Made by a program: the position numbers and the translations under genes. A stretch of 64,000 bases of DNA from Pseudomonadales bacterium (lineage in GTDB: Bacteria > Pseudomonadota > Gammaproteobacteria > Pseudomonadales > Pseudohongiellaceae). Shown here one piece after another: positions 1 to 8,705 of this stretch; position 1 is the first letter of the stretch, and the number at the start of each line of letters is the position of its first letter. The stretch lies in NCBI GenBank assembly GCA_028281635.1, contig JANQJM010000224.1:1-64000 (forward strand). The letters run 5' to 3'. The notes under the pieces are model-generated. The model was given only the letters and a program-made list of their open reading frames with translations, searched no databases and was not told the DNA's origin.

Positions 1-1104
1 AAGTGGTGCCCACACATCGAGGCAAAACAGGGTTGCTGCACTATTCAGTAAGGAGTTGAACGAACTGAACACGGCGCCCAACAAAACTGCCAGAAAAAAC
101 CCTGCGGCATAGACCGGCAACACATCGCGAATCAGTGTGGGGTAAGCCAGATCAATGGATTCCAAGCCTTCACCATACATATGAAAAGCAATCACACCGG
201 GCAGCATCATGAAGAACGGTACCAGCACTTTAAAGAAGCCGGAGAACAAAACACCCTTCTGACCTTCGGCCAGGTTTTTAGCGCCAAGAGTCCGTTGAAT
301 CACGTATTGATTTGTGCACCAATAGAAGAGATTGGCAAACACCATACCAGTAAACAGGGTGGCAAAAGGTGTGGGATCTTCCGGGCCACCGATTGCGTTT
401 AGCTTCTCGGTGTTGTTGCTAGTAATGATCTGCCAGCCCGTGGCGATACTGCCGTCGCCCAGTGCAGAAAGCCCAAGCAGGGGCACCATAACACCCACGA
501 TGAGTAGACCAATGCCATTGATGGTATCGGAGATAGCGACTGCTCTAAGACCACCGAAAATTGCGTACAGCGCTCCGATGCAGCCAACGGAAATAATGGT
601 AATCAACAAACCAAGGCTGTAACTCACATTAAGCAGAGATGGCACATCGAAGAGTTGCAGCACAGCGATAGAACCGGAGTACAGCACGCCAGGAATCGTA
701 ACCAGGCCATAACCCACCATGAACAGGATCACCGTCATCCGGCGCACGCTGTCATCGAAGCGGTCACAGAGAAACTGTGGCAGTGTAGTGAAAGCGCCAG
801 CCAGATACCTGGGCAAAAAGATAAAGGCCATACACACGGTAGCAAAGGCCGCAGTCACTTCCCAGGCCATACTGCTGAGATTGAAGCCGTAAGCGCTGCC
901 ATTTAGACCAATCATCTGCTCCGCGGAGAGATTGGTTAACAACAGGGAGCCAGCAATAAACACCGCGCTCAAGCCTCGCCCCGCTAGAAAGTAACCTTCC
1001 TGTGTGTCCACCTCGCCCCGGGTTTTACGCCAGGAAATGAAGGCGACCAGCGCCATAAAGAAGGCACAGCTGGCTAGAGTTAAACCGATATCGTTGGAGT
1101 TCAA
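1..1104 (-). CDS. Sodium:solute symporter, SLC5/vSGLT-like (partial)
   Basis: Inner-membrane Na+-coupled uptake of a small organic solute; the substrate cannot be told from sequence. The frame is open through the left edge, so only about the first 368 residues are present. Successive hydrophobic helices are visible, and after the first helix comes a conserved AGRG segment followed by [13 protein letters not shown], which matches the NISAEQ signature of vSGLT-type members. A stop lies four codons upstream of the TTG at 1104-1102. The next ATG would cut into the first helix, so I take the TTG start although its ribosome site is poor. It follows the CoA-transferase gene by 47 bases on the same strand and may be co-transcribed, perhaps importing the acid that enzyme activates (inference). 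Confidence 0.85.
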   Translation of the reverse strand, partial: MNSNDIGLTLASCAFFMALVAFISWRKTRGEVDTQEGYFLAGRGLSAVFIAGSLLLTNLSAEQMIGLNGSAYGFNLSSMAWEVTAAFATVCMAFIFLPRYLAGAFTTLPQFLCDRFDDSVRRMTVILFMVGYGLVTIPGVLYSGSIAVLQLFDVPSLLNVSYSLGLLITIISVGCIGALYAIFGGLRAVAISDTINGIGLLIVGVMVPLLGLSALGDGSIATGWQIITSNNTEKLNAIGGPEDPTPFATLFTGMVFANLFYWCTNQYVIQRTLGAKNLAEGQKGVLFSGFFKVLVPFFMMLPGVIAFHMYGEGLESIDLAYPTLIRDVLPVYAAGFFLAVLLGAVFSSFNSLLNSAATLFCLDVWAPL

Positions 1105-1151
1105 GGTAGCGACTTACTGTTTTTTGACAGGAATTATGTCACATGCAGGGG

Positions 1152-2318
1152 CTAGGAGATGACTTTCTCATCTCTTAGTTGTTGGATTTCTTCTGCTGCC
1201 ATATTTAGCAGACTGCTAAGTACCTCGTCGTTATGCTGCCCCAACTCTGCAGCCCAGGCTGCGGGTTTATTGCACATGGACTGAAAACGAACCGGCAGGG
1301 TTTGAATCAGAAACTCACCAAATTGTTCGACGCTAACCTCGGAGAAAGATTCTCGCTCCAAAGACTGCGGGTGAGAAAACAAATCATTGAGTTCAGCATA
1401 GTCGCTGCATGGAATGCCCGCAGCGTTGAATGCTTCTACGCACTCTGAACTTGTTAACTCCCGTGACCACTTCTCAACTTCAGCCGCCAGCTCGCGATAG
1501 TGCCTGGTACGTGGACCGAAAACGAATCGAGGATCTTCCAACAACTCGGGCCTTTGTAATAACTCACACAAACTCTGGAAGTTCTTATTGGAAATCGGCG
1601 TCACCATGACAAAGCCATCCTGGGTTTTTACCGGATAAAAACGCCCAATCGGCAATGATTCCTTCATCTGTGCCGCCTGCAGTTGAGCCGGGATCAAGGT
1701 CATCATCGCATCCATCATGCTGATATCGAGATGTTCTCCACCGCCAAATCTTTCCCTGCCCAGCAACGCAGTTTGAATCGCACCGAAAGCGTAAGCACCG
1801 GTGAGTATGTCAGCCACCATGATGTCCCAATTAGGTGGCCGTTTCTCTGCATCGTCCTGTCCAGCTGCGAATACTGAATCGAAGCCGCTGGCCGCATGCA
1901 CTATAGGTGCAAATGCGGCTCGATCCACCCATGGACCGCTTTGACCGAAACCAGAGATCGAGCAATAAATGAGTTCGGGTTGTTCTTCCTTGAGACTTTC
2001 GTAGTCCAAGCCAAATCGAGTCATGATACCGGGGCGAAAATTTTGCAGCACGATATCAGCACGGCGAATCAAATCCCTGGCGAGCCGCTGACCCTTAGCC
2101 GTCTTTAGGTCCATTGCAAGACTGCGCTTGCCCGCGTTGAAGTGAACAAATGCTGGAGTCATACCATCGGCGCCGCGAGTCAAATCACCGATGTCCGGTG
2201 GTTCGATCTTAATTACGTCGGCCCCGCAGTCGAGCAGAAAACGGGCACAGATCGGTCCCGCATAGACGGCAGAAAAATCGATGACTGTATAACCGGTGAG
2301 GGGTTTTTCCTTTTTCAT
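1152..2318 (-). CDS. CaiB/BaiF family CoA-transferase (class III)
   Basis: Cytoplasmic transfer of CoA between acyl-CoA and a free carboxylic acid. The 388 residues fit the family length. The N-terminal VIDFSAVYAGPICARFLLDCGADVIKIEPP and LQNFRPG segments are classic for class III enzymes, and Asp170 in VADILTG lines up with the catalytic Asp169 of formyl-CoA transferase. The ATG start has an AAGAAGAG ribosome site. It is upstream of the symporter gene on the same strand and divergent from the flavin-reductase-like gene at 2434. The substrate is not assignable; carnitine, succinate/itaconate or bile-acid type exchanges are all possible. Confidence 0.92.
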   Translation of the reverse strand: MKKEKPLTGYTVIDFSAVYAGPICARFLLDCGADVIKIEPPDIGDLTRGADGMTPAFVHFNAGKRSLAMDLKTAKGQRLARDLIRRADIVLQNFRPGIMTRFGLDYESLKEEQPELIYCSISGFGQSGPWVDRAAFAPIVHAASGFDSVFAAGQDDAEKRPPNWDIMVADILTGAYAFGAIQTALLGRERFGGGEHLDISMMDAMMTLIPAQLQAAQMKESLPIGRFYPVKTQDGFVMVTPISNKNFQSLCELLQRPELLEDPRFVFGPRTRHYRELAAEVEKWSRELTSSECVEAFNAAGIPCSDYAELNDLFSHPQSLERESFSEVSVEQFGEFLIQTLPVRFQSMCNKPAAWAAELGQHNDEVLSSLLNMAAEEIQQLRDEKVIS

Positions 2319-2433
2319 TGCAAACTCTTCTTAAAGAGACTGTGTTTTACCACAGAATGCCTGCAGGGGCCTCTTTCGATGTATTGCACTATGAAGCTAC
2401 ACTGGGTCTACCAACAACAGCGCAGGGAATATC

Positions 2434-3057
2434 ATGTTTTACGAACCGAAGAACGGCGATCACGGACTGGCAAAAAATCCATTCAATAGTTTGGTTATCC
2501 CCAGACCTATTGGTTGGATTTCCACAGTGGACAAGGATGGGGTATTCAACCTGGCACCTTATAGTTTTTTCAATGCTGTGTGTTATCGGCCACCAACTGT
2601 TATGTTCTCCGCAGGAACAAGCAGCAATGATGACAGCTTGAAAGACTCAGCTCGCAACGCGGAGACAAGCGGTGAGTTTGTCTGCAATCTGGCGACCTGG
2701 GACACACGGGAACAGATGAATAAGTCCTCAGCTACTTTACCTCCTGCTGGCGACGAAATCGCGCTTACTGGACTCACTCCTATTGCTGGAAAACTGGTTT
2801 CCGCGCCGCGAATTGCCGAAGCACCGGTGCACCTTGAGTGCCGTTATCTCAAGACTACGGAAATCCCCGGCTGGGATTCTGGTGATAGTTATAAAGTGGT
2901 CTTTGGAGAAGTCATCGGTATACATATCTCCGATGAATTCATTACCGATAAAGGTTTGGTAGATGTAGCGAAAATGATGCCAATCGGCAGATTAGGTTAT
3001 AACGACTACACCAGGGTCAACGGGGATTCACTGTTTACCTTAAACCGACCGGACTGA
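2434..3057 (+). CDS. Flavin reductase-like FMN-binding split-barrel protein
   Basis: 207 residues with the flavin_reduct / DIM6-NTAB pattern: PFNSLVIPRPIGWISTVDKDG, then NLAPYSFFNAV and PPTVMFSAG near residues 18-60, which form the FMN-binding half of the split barrel. Proteins of this kind reduce flavin for a partner oxygenase or use bound FMN directly. The ATG at 2434 is preceded by CAGGGAAT, an acceptable ribosome site. It is divergent from the CoA-transferase, with 115 bases between the two starts. No oxygenase partner is adjacent, so the role is open. Confidence 0.85.
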   Translation: MFYEPKNGDHGLAKNPFNSLVIPRPIGWISTVDKDGVFNLAPYSFFNAVCYRPPTVMFSAGTSSNDDSLKDSARNAETSGEFVCNLATWDTREQMNKSSATLPPAGDEIALTGLTPIAGKLVSAPRIAEAPVHLECRYLKTTEIPGWDSGDSYKVVFGEVIGIHISDEFITDKGLVDVAKMMPIGRLGYNDYTRVNGDSLFTLNRPD

Positions 3058-3172
3058 TAGCCAATAAAGGAAGATTGAGGGCTGATTTTCCACCTCATCA
3101 ATGAATCATTTGGGCTGGTATAAGAAGAAGCTTTGAGTTCGATGTCTTTTTTTCGTTCCTGGTTTTTTCCAA

Positions 3173-4135
3173 TTAGTCTCTCTCTATGCGCCTGCTTCTA
3201 CTCGCTGGTAGCACTGTGTCTGAAAGCGACTCGTTGACGATCGCCTGAATTTGATCGGCGAGCTCTCTGTAAAAGTTCCTGACCGGCGACGTGTTTCGCC
3301 AAACCAGAGCATGGTTTCTCACCACGTTAATGCCCTCCACGTCGGTTACCCGCAGCTCCTGCGTGCTACGAATTTCAGATTTGGCATAGAGCGCAGGCAG
3401 GAACGCTATTCCCATGCCCATGACCACCATCTGTCTTAAGGTATCCAGACTGGTACCTTCATAGTCCCGACGTACCACTGCACCTACTCGTTCACATAGA
3501 TCGGTAATCTGTTTATGGAACAGGTGATGCTCACTAATGGTCAGTACCGGTTCACCCAGCAGGTCCATGCGATTAATTCGCTTCTTCGTGCCCAGACGAT
3601 GGTCGCGAGCAATGGCAAGTTTGAGGGGCTCCCTGAACAGAGGTGCTACAACCAGTTCATTGGACATGATAGGCAAGGTTGACAGGATCAGGTCGTGCTG
3701 GCCATTGATGAGCCCGGTTTCCAGATCGCTGGGGGCATCTTCCCGCACATAGAGTTTAAGTTCGTGATAGCGATCGTGAATAGGGCTGAGGATATGAGGT
3801 AAAAGATAAGGACCTAATGTTGGGGTGACACCCAGCCTGTAAGTACCCATTCCACCACCCGACAGCAGCGCTGCCTGGGTAGTGAAACCCTGCGCTTCTT
3901 CCAGAATCCGGCGGGCACTGAGCAGCAGTTCCCGCCCTTGAGGGGTCGTGGTAATCCCTTTTCGACTCCTCTCAAATAATTGAATTTTAAGAGTTTTCTC
4001 CATGGCAGCCACCTGATTGCTAAGGGTTGGCTGGGTGATGTTCAAGCGAAATGCGGCCTGTCGAAAGCTGCCATATTCAGCCACAGCGGCGAAGTATTGA
4101 ATCTGTTTGAGGGAGAGGCTTTCCAGGGTGTCCAC
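3173..4135 (-). CDS. LysR-family regulator, OxyR-like, lacking the peroxidatic Cys
   Basis: 320 residues. An N-terminal winged helix-turn-helix (LKQIQYFAAVAEYGSFRQAA, then ITQPTLSNQVAAME) is followed by a ligand-binding domain. The segment GVTPTLGPYLLPHILSP closely follows OxyR. Where OxyR has GHCLRDQAMGFC, this protein reads HHLFHKQITDLC, so the position of peroxidatic Cys199 is Leu while the Cys208 position is kept. Classical peroxide sensing is therefore unlikely. The start is GTG with AGGA upstream. It is divergent from the carbonic anhydrase/SulP operon, with an OxyR-type half site between them, and is a good candidate regulator of that operon (inference). Confidence 0.9.
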   Translation of the reverse strand: MDTLESLSLKQIQYFAAVAEYGSFRQAAFRLNITQPTLSNQVAAMEKTLKIQLFERSRKGITTTPQGRELLLSARRILEEAQGFTTQAALLSGGGMGTYRLGVTPTLGPYLLPHILSPIHDRYHELKLYVREDAPSDLETGLINGQHDLILSTLPIMSNELVVAPLFREPLKLAIARDHRLGTKKRINRMDLLGEPVLTISEHHLFHKQITDLCERVGAVVRRDYEGTSLDTLRQMVVMGMGIAFLPALYAKSEIRSTQELRVTDVEGINVVRNHALVWRNTSPVRNFYRELADQIQAIVNESLSDTVLPASRSRRIERD

Positions 4136-4165
4136 AGAATGGTCCTAATCTGGCAAAAAAGTGTG

Positions 4166-4180
4166 ATAGGCAAAATCTAT
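4166..4180. promoter_or_regulatory. OxyR/LysR-type half-operator ATAG-N7-CTAT
   Basis: The bases read ATAG GCAAAAT CTAT, an exact match to the ATAG-N7-CTAT half of the OxyR consensus. It lies between the divergent OxyR-like gene (GTG at 4135) and the carbonic anhydrase gene (ATG at 4305). No clear second half site is seen seven bases further on. It probably serves autoregulation and control of the anhydrase/SulP operon. Confidence 0.55.
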
Positions 4181-4304
4181 AACGAATTAGGTATTCGCGC
4201 AATATTCTTATCATAAAAACATCTCTAGACTGGCACCCTCAAAATAAAGTCCCAGACGATTTCTGTCGTCTGTAACTTTGGACATTCCATTGAGGTGCTT
4301 GCAA

Positions 4305-4961
4305 ATGGAAAAGCTGATTACGGGCATCGCCCGTTTTCGCAGGTCTTCCTTTGAAGAAAGGAAGGCACTCTTCTCGGAGCTGGCTGACGGCCAGAGTCCC
4401 GAGGTTCTATTTATTACCTCCTCGGATTCACGCATAGACCCAAACCTGCTCACCAATTCTGAGCCAGGTGATCTATTCATCATCCGTAATGTGGGCAATA
4501 TCGTACCTCCTCATGTGCTAACGGCGGGAGGTGTGACCGCTTCAATCGAATTCGCTGTTGCAGCTTTAGGTGTCAAACACATCATTGTCTGTGGTCATAG
4601 TGACTGCGGCGCGATGAAAGGTGCATTGAACCCGGGAGCGTTATCTGATCTCCCCCATGTTCAAGACTGGCTGGAACACACTCGCGGTGCGGTGGAAGCA
4701 GTCCGTGCGCGGACTGGTGACATAACTTCATCTGCCCTGGCGCTGGTTATTGAAGAAAACGTCATTCAGCAGCTGCAACATTTGCGTACACATCCTGCGG
4801 TTTTAGCCAAGTTGGCTACCGGTGATATCGAACTTCACGGATGGGTATACAACATCGAGCACGGCACGATTTCTGCATTTGATGATGAGACTAAAGAGTT
4901 TGTTCCCATCGAGGAACGCTACGCAGAATTTCTTAACGTTGATCAATTGAGGTCTGCGTAA
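4305..4961 (+). CDS. Beta-class carbonic anhydrase with Ser in place of the first Zn-ligand Cys
   Basis: 218 residues; CO2 + H2O to bicarbonate + H+ in the cytoplasm. I choose the ATG at 4305, not the in-frame TTG at 4278, because GAGGTG sits seven bases upstream and homologues begin MEKLI-like. His98 and Cys101 of the CGHSDCG motif are present, as is the Asp41-Arg43 dyad in SSDSR. The first metal ligand, normally Cys in C-x-DSR, is Ser39 (codon TCC). Either Zn is bound by Ser/water or activity is altered. The SulP transporter follows 26 bases later, which suggests bicarbonate supply. Confidence 0.9.
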   Translation: MEKLITGIARFRRSSFEERKALFSELADGQSPEVLFITSSDSRIDPNLLTNSEPGDLFIIRNVGNIVPPHVLTAGGVTASIEFAVAALGVKHIIVCGHSDCGAMKGALNPGALSDLPHVQDWLEHTRGAVEAVRARTGDITSSALALVIEENVIQQLQHLRTHPAVLAKLATGDIELHGWVYNIEHGTISAFDDETKEFVPIEERYAEFLNVDQLRSA

Positions 4962-4987
4962 GCAGCACTCTCAAACGAGGAAAAATA

Positions 4988-6652
4988 ATGTTTGGTTTTA
5001 CGAAGGACAATCTAAAGGGCGATATTTACGGCGGCATCACTGCCGGCGTAGTGGCGCTTCCTCTGGCGCTAGCTTTTGGTGAGGCGTCGGGCGCAGGGCC
5101 TATTGCAGGTCTGTACGGCGCCATTATTGTCGGTTTCTTCGCTGCGCTGTTTGGTGGCACAGGCTCACAGGTTACGGGCCCAACCGGACCCATGGTGGTT
5201 GTCTTTGCCGGCGTGTTCGCAGCACTGGACGGCGACCCCTCCCTGGTATTCACCACCGTGGTTCTGGCAGGTGCTATTCAGATCGCATTTGGTGTAGCGA
5301 AGCTCGGGCAGTATATCCGCCTGGTTCCCTACCCTGTGATCTCAGGTTTTATGAGCGGTATTGGCTGCATCATCATCGCCTTACAGACCAGCCGCCTGTT
5401 TGGTCATGAGCCAGAAGGCAGCGGCACTATCCCGGCGCTGATTGAAATACCAGGTGCAGTGATGGATCCAAACTGGGTGGCTTTTGGCATCGGTGCCATG
5501 ACGCTACTCATCGTCTTTAAGTGGCCAGCCAATTGGGGCAAGATCGTGCCGCCGCCGCTGGCTGGTTTGATCATCGGCACGGTGACCAGCGTATTTGTAG
5601 TCGGGGCACCTATCCTTGGTGACATTCCAACAGGCTTGCCCAGTTTCATCATGCCATCTCTTACTCAGGATACTCTCCTGATTATTTTCGAAGCAGCATT
5701 TATTCTTGCACTGTTGGGTTCGATCGACAGCTTGTTGACTTCGCTGGTTGCCGACAATATGACCCGTACCCGACACAACTCCAATCAAGAGCTGATTGGT
5801 CAGGGCGTTGGTAACGTCATAGCAGGTCTGTTTGGTGGTATTGCCAGCGCGGGTGCCACCATGCGCACGGTGATTAATATTCGCACCGGTGGTAAAACCA
5901 AGATCTCTGGCATGCTGCACAGCGTCTTGTTACTGGCTATCGTAGTTGCTTTGGCTCCTCTGGCATCCAACATTCCGCACACTGTACTGGCTGCGATTCT
6001 GATCAAGACCGGTTGGGACATCATCGATCGAGCTTATATCCTCAAGGCGCACCGCGGTCCTCGTTGGGACCTCGGTCTGATGCTGTTGGTGCTGACTCTG
6101 ACGGTATTCGTCGATCTGATTACCGCAGTAATGGCCGGTGTGGTTATGGCTTCTCTGGCATTTGTGAAACAGATTGCTGACGAGCAGCTCAAGCAATTGC
6201 GTGACATCACCAGCGAAGGTCTGGCTCAACACTTTTCTGAAGAAGAAGCCGAGCTGATGACCCATTCACACGAGCGTATCAATATATTCGATTTCGGTGG
6301 TCCTCTTAGCTTCGGCGCTGCTGCCGATGTGGGTCACCAGGTGCGGGAAAAATCTGGCAAGCTAAGCCAGGTCACCATTCTCGATTTTTCGCAGGTGCCG
6401 TTCATTGATGTTTCCGCTGCACGTGCAGTTGAAACGATAGCCAACGACGGCAAGATTTCCAACAAGCTGGTGTACATCTCCGGTATGAATAAGGACTCAC
6501 GCGGGGTGCTCGAAGGACTGATGGGCGATGTGGTGCCTAAAGAACACTACTTCGATGTACGTCGCGACGCCATCGCCGCGGCGGTGGAGTATGTGGAGTC
6601 CACTGAATTGGAAAAGCCTGAACAGGTTAGCGGCGAACCTGCCCTGGCCTGA
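4988..6652 (+). CDS. SulP-family anion transporter with STAS domain, BicA-like
   Basis: 554 residues. Residues 1-410 hold the hydrophobic SulP core, beginning DIYGGITAGVVALPLALAFGEASG, with TGPTGPMVVVFAGVFA downstream. A cytosolic STAS domain starts near residue 425 (INIFDFGGPLSFGAA, then VTILDFSQVPFIDVSAARAVE). SulP proteins move sulfate, bicarbonate or other anions. Pairing with a carbonic anhydrase points to Na+-dependent bicarbonate uptake like BicA, but this is inference. The ATG has a GAGGAAAAAT ribosome site. A convincing terminator follows at 6770-6803. Confidence 0.92.
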   Translation: MFGFTKDNLKGDIYGGITAGVVALPLALAFGEASGAGPIAGLYGAIIVGFFAALFGGTGSQVTGPTGPMVVVFAGVFAALDGDPSLVFTTVVLAGAIQIAFGVAKLGQYIRLVPYPVISGFMSGIGCIIIALQTSRLFGHEPEGSGTIPALIEIPGAVMDPNWVAFGIGAMTLLIVFKWPANWGKIVPPPLAGLIIGTVTSVFVVGAPILGDIPTGLPSFIMPSLTQDTLLIIFEAAFILALLGSIDSLLTSLVADNMTRTRHNSNQELIGQGVGNVIAGLFGGIASAGATMRTVINIRTGGKTKISGMLHSVLLLAIVVALAPLASNIPHTVLAAILIKTGWDIIDRAYILKAHRGPRWDLGLMLLVLTLTVFVDLITAVMAGVVMASLAFVKQIADEQLKQLRDITSEGLAQHFSEEEAELMTHSHERINIFDFGGPLSFGAAADVGHQVREKSGKLSQVTILDFSQVPFIDVSAARAVETIANDGKISNKLVYISGMNKDSRGVLEGLMGDVVPKEHYFDVRRDAIAAAVEYVESTELEKPEQVSGEPALA

Positions 6653-6665
6653 TTTCGATTTACAA

Positions 6666-6690
6666 GTGAGTAGTCGTCAAGACTACTCAC
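6666..6690. repeat. Perfect 10-bp inverted repeat after sulP
   Basis: GTGAGTAGTC, five-base loop, GACTACTCAC, starting 14 bases after the SulP stop codon. There is no T-tract, so it is more likely a 3' mRNA-stabilising stem or protein site than the terminator itself, which is further on. Confidence 0.6.
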
Positions 6691-6769
6691 ACAAAGCACA
6701 AGCCATGCTGGTTAATCCTCTTTAGAAATCAACCAGCCTGCACTGCAAGCAAGACCAACCATAGAGCTT

Positions 6770-6803
6770 AAGCAGACGACTGGAAAGTTATCTGCTTTTT
6801 TTT
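6770..6803 (+). terminator. Rho-independent terminator of the carbonic anhydrase/SulP operon
   Basis: AAGCAGA and TCTGCTT form a 7-bp stem around a 14-base loop, directly followed by a run of T to 6803. Plus-strand orientation; it ends the operon at 4305-6652. Confidence 0.75.
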
Positions 6804-6829
6804 GCCTGCTAATCGGAAAGAAAAATACA

Positions 6830-6869
6830 GACAAAGAAAAGCCGGACTCTGAACTGCAAGAGCCCGGCT
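6830..6869 (-). terminator. Rho-independent terminator of the TorF-type porin gene
   Basis: AGCCGGACTCT (6840-6850) pairs with AGAGCCCGGCT (6859-6869) with one mismatch. Read on the minus strand the stem is followed by TTTTCTTTGT. It lies just past the stop of the minus-strand porin gene. Confidence 0.8.
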
Positions 6870-6904
6870 AGTAAGAAGAAGATTAGTTAATGCAGTGATT
6901 TCGA

Positions 6905-7645
6905 CTACAGTTCGAAATCCATACCGTATCCGATAACAAACTTAATCTCGTCATTGTCGCGAGTTCCAATGCTGGCATAGTCCTCGATACCGTCACCGTT
7001 ATCATCGTCACCCAGGGTAGTTGCGGTAACCATGCCAAAGAACCCATCCTTGGAAACGCTGATATTGAAATCCCAGTAGTCATCAGTGGCACCGTTAAAA
7101 GCATACATGAAGTCGCCTTCGTGAAAACCAGCATGGAGACCGATTTCAACGCCACTATCCAGGGGAATGGTGTAGTCCAGTGAGGTGTAGGAAGCTTGTG
7201 CGAAACCGAAATCTTCACCTGGACCTTCATCAGGTTCAGCATAGGCTAGCAGTGACAATTGTGCACTGAAGTTGCCGTAGCCGATTGAGGCATAGACCTC
7301 ACCAAAGTCGAAGCCAGCGTTTTCATCGTAGTTGTAGTACAGGTAACCAACATCGTAGCTGATATCGCCAGCTTCACCTGCGTAACCAAAATAAATATCG
7401 TGTTCATAGGAGTAAACGTCATCGGAATCGTACGACACGTTGCTGGCCCAGGTTCCTACATAGAAACCGCTGTCCGATGCGTAGTCGATGCCACCCTGGA
7501 TGGCGCCTTCATTGATTGACTGAGTCAGGCCACGCCAAATGTAATTGTTAGTCGCGGTGAAGTTCGCGGACCATTCCTGAGCCTGAACGGCGCTGGCGGA
7601 CATCAGCAGTCCTGCAAAGATCAGCGAAGCAATTCGAGTTTTCAT
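6905..7645 (-). CDS. TorF family putative porin (gcw_chp domain)
   Basis: 246 residues with a clear signal peptide ending AVQAQ. The mature protein is rich in aromatic/polar alternation and acidic residues, as in outer-membrane beta-barrels, and ends in hydrophobic residues (MDFEL). The N-terminal mature segment NFTATNNYIWRGLTQS is the hallmark of the proteobacterial gcw_chp/TorF family. The family is presumed to form outer-membrane channels, but the solute is unknown. It is monocistronic, with its own terminator at 6830-6869. About 220 bases between this start and the methyltransferase stop hold no convincing gene. Confidence 0.88.
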   Translation of the reverse strand: MKTRIASLIFAGLLMSASAVQAQEWSANFTATNNYIWRGLTQSINEGAIQGGIDYASDSGFYVGTWASNVSYDSDDVYSYEHDIYFGYAGEAGDISYDVGYLYYNYDENAGFDFGEVYASIGYGNFSAQLSLLAYAEPDEGPGEDFGFAQASYTSLDYTIPLDSGVEIGLHAGFHEGDFMYAFNGATDDYWDFNISVSKDGFFGMVTATTLGDDDNGDGIEDYASIGTRDNDEIKFVIGYGMDFEL

Positions 7646-7868
7646 ATCTTGTCTTGTCCCTTCATTGGTTCAAATGTTAAAGGCGGCGCATGCCACCTGG
7701 AACAGAGTTGAGCAAGAACTGAGCCAAGACGCTTAAGGCCAGTAAAGAAGGGGCTTGGGGCTATTTTTGAAGAATTGCGGGCGACTCGGTTACTCGACAA
7801 TGCGCACCAATACGGTGCGACCGTATCGAGCTTCGCCCTCAAATAATGCGACAATTTAGTGCAGGGGA

Positions 7869-8645
7869 TTACTGCGGTTTATGGGCTAGAAAAGGGTAGC
7901 CGAATACTTCGAATGCTCTGGCATTTTCCTCACCTGAGGCGCCGCCAAACGTATCCACCGCAGGACCGATTTTGACATCGACAAATCCAGCGTCGGTCAG
8001 CATTTTTTCCCAGCCTGCGCACGGCAGGCCACCAGCGATTCAAGCAGTCCAAAGATCGATGTTGTCGACCGCCGTCTGCGGAACCGGTTTGCTATTGGCA
8101 ATATCCGCAAACTGCAGCACTCCCCCGGGCTTCAAGACACGCAGAATCTCGGCAAAGACTTTGCGCTTGTCGGGACAGAGATTGATCACACCGTTGCTGA
8201 TGACCACATCTACCGAATCGTCTGCAATGGGCAGATCCTCGAGATAGCCTTCCTTAAACTCCAATTGCCACATGTTTAGCGCCGCTGCTGTGGAACGGGA
8301 TTTTTCCAACATCTCTTCAGTCATGTCGATACCGATGACACGACCATCCCTGCCAACACGATTTGCGGCCACGAAACAATCGAAGCCAGCGCCACTGCCA
8401 AGATCCACAACGGTTTCACCTGCTTCCAGATCACGCAGTGCGAATGGGTTCGCCACGCCAGCAAAACTCTCAACTGCCGCATCGGGCAGCTCGGCATAGT
8501 CTTGTTTCGAGTAAGCACAGCGAGCTGCAGCGGCTCGGCCGGTATGAAAGTGATAGTCACCATCTGGACTCATGGCGACCTCTCGGTACTTATCCTTCAC
8601 TTGCTTACGCAGTGCTTTCACGTCGAGTGATGATTGAGATGCCAT
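7869..8645 (-). CDS. ArsM-like SAM methyltransferase, probable selenoprotein (in-frame UGA, Sec202)
   Basis: 258 residues if the TGA at 8042-8040 is read as selenocysteine; conventional calling stops after residue 201. The SAM-binding motif VVDLGSGAGFDCF is near residues 79-91 and the NGVINLCPDK motif near 155, as in arsenite methyltransferase-like enzymes. The sequence around the TGA reads DLWTA-U-IAGGLPCAGWEKML. From recall, relatives have Cys there in a W-x-x-C-I-A-G context. After the TGA the same frame continues 56 codons with family-like sequence (TDAGFVDVKIGP, FGGASGEENARAFEVFGYPF) to TAA. A SECIS-like hairpin follows at once. The alternative is a recent nonsense mutation. Substrate arsenite or another thiophile (inference). 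Confidence 0.72.
8013..8042 (-). promoter_or_regulatory. Candidate bacterial SECIS element downstream of the UGA
   Basis: On the minus strand UGA is followed by 10 bases, then GCCUGC, loop CGUGC, GCAGGC. This is a perfect 6-bp stem extendable by two G-U pairs. The apical loop starts 16 nt after UGA and has G as its second base, which fits the consensus for bacterial selenocysteine insertion elements as I know it. Confidence 0.6.
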
Positions 8646-8674
8646 TATTCTTATCTCACTTTATTGATGTTTGA

Positions 8675-8689
8675 ATGGGTGTCCTTTAA
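8675..8689 (+). repeat. Solo copy of the 15-bp motif ATGGGTGTCCTTTAA
   Basis: The same 15 bases occur as the two inverted ends of the element at 51217-51371. With the preceding A the match to the copy at 51354 is 16 bases. Here the motif stands alone, 30 bases upstream of the methyltransferase start. Confidence 0.6.
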
Positions 8690-8705
8690 GTGTTGAACCC
8701 TCAAA

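Noticed and set aside
7642-7854. 70-codon minus-strand frame upstream of the porin
   Set aside because: It overlaps the start and ribosome site of the porin gene and has no protein-like pattern.
7869-8039. Separate small gene downstream of the methyltransferase stop
   Set aside because: There is no ribosome site or good start, and the peptide matches the expected methyltransferase C-terminus in the same frame, so read-through or recent nonsense is the better explanation.
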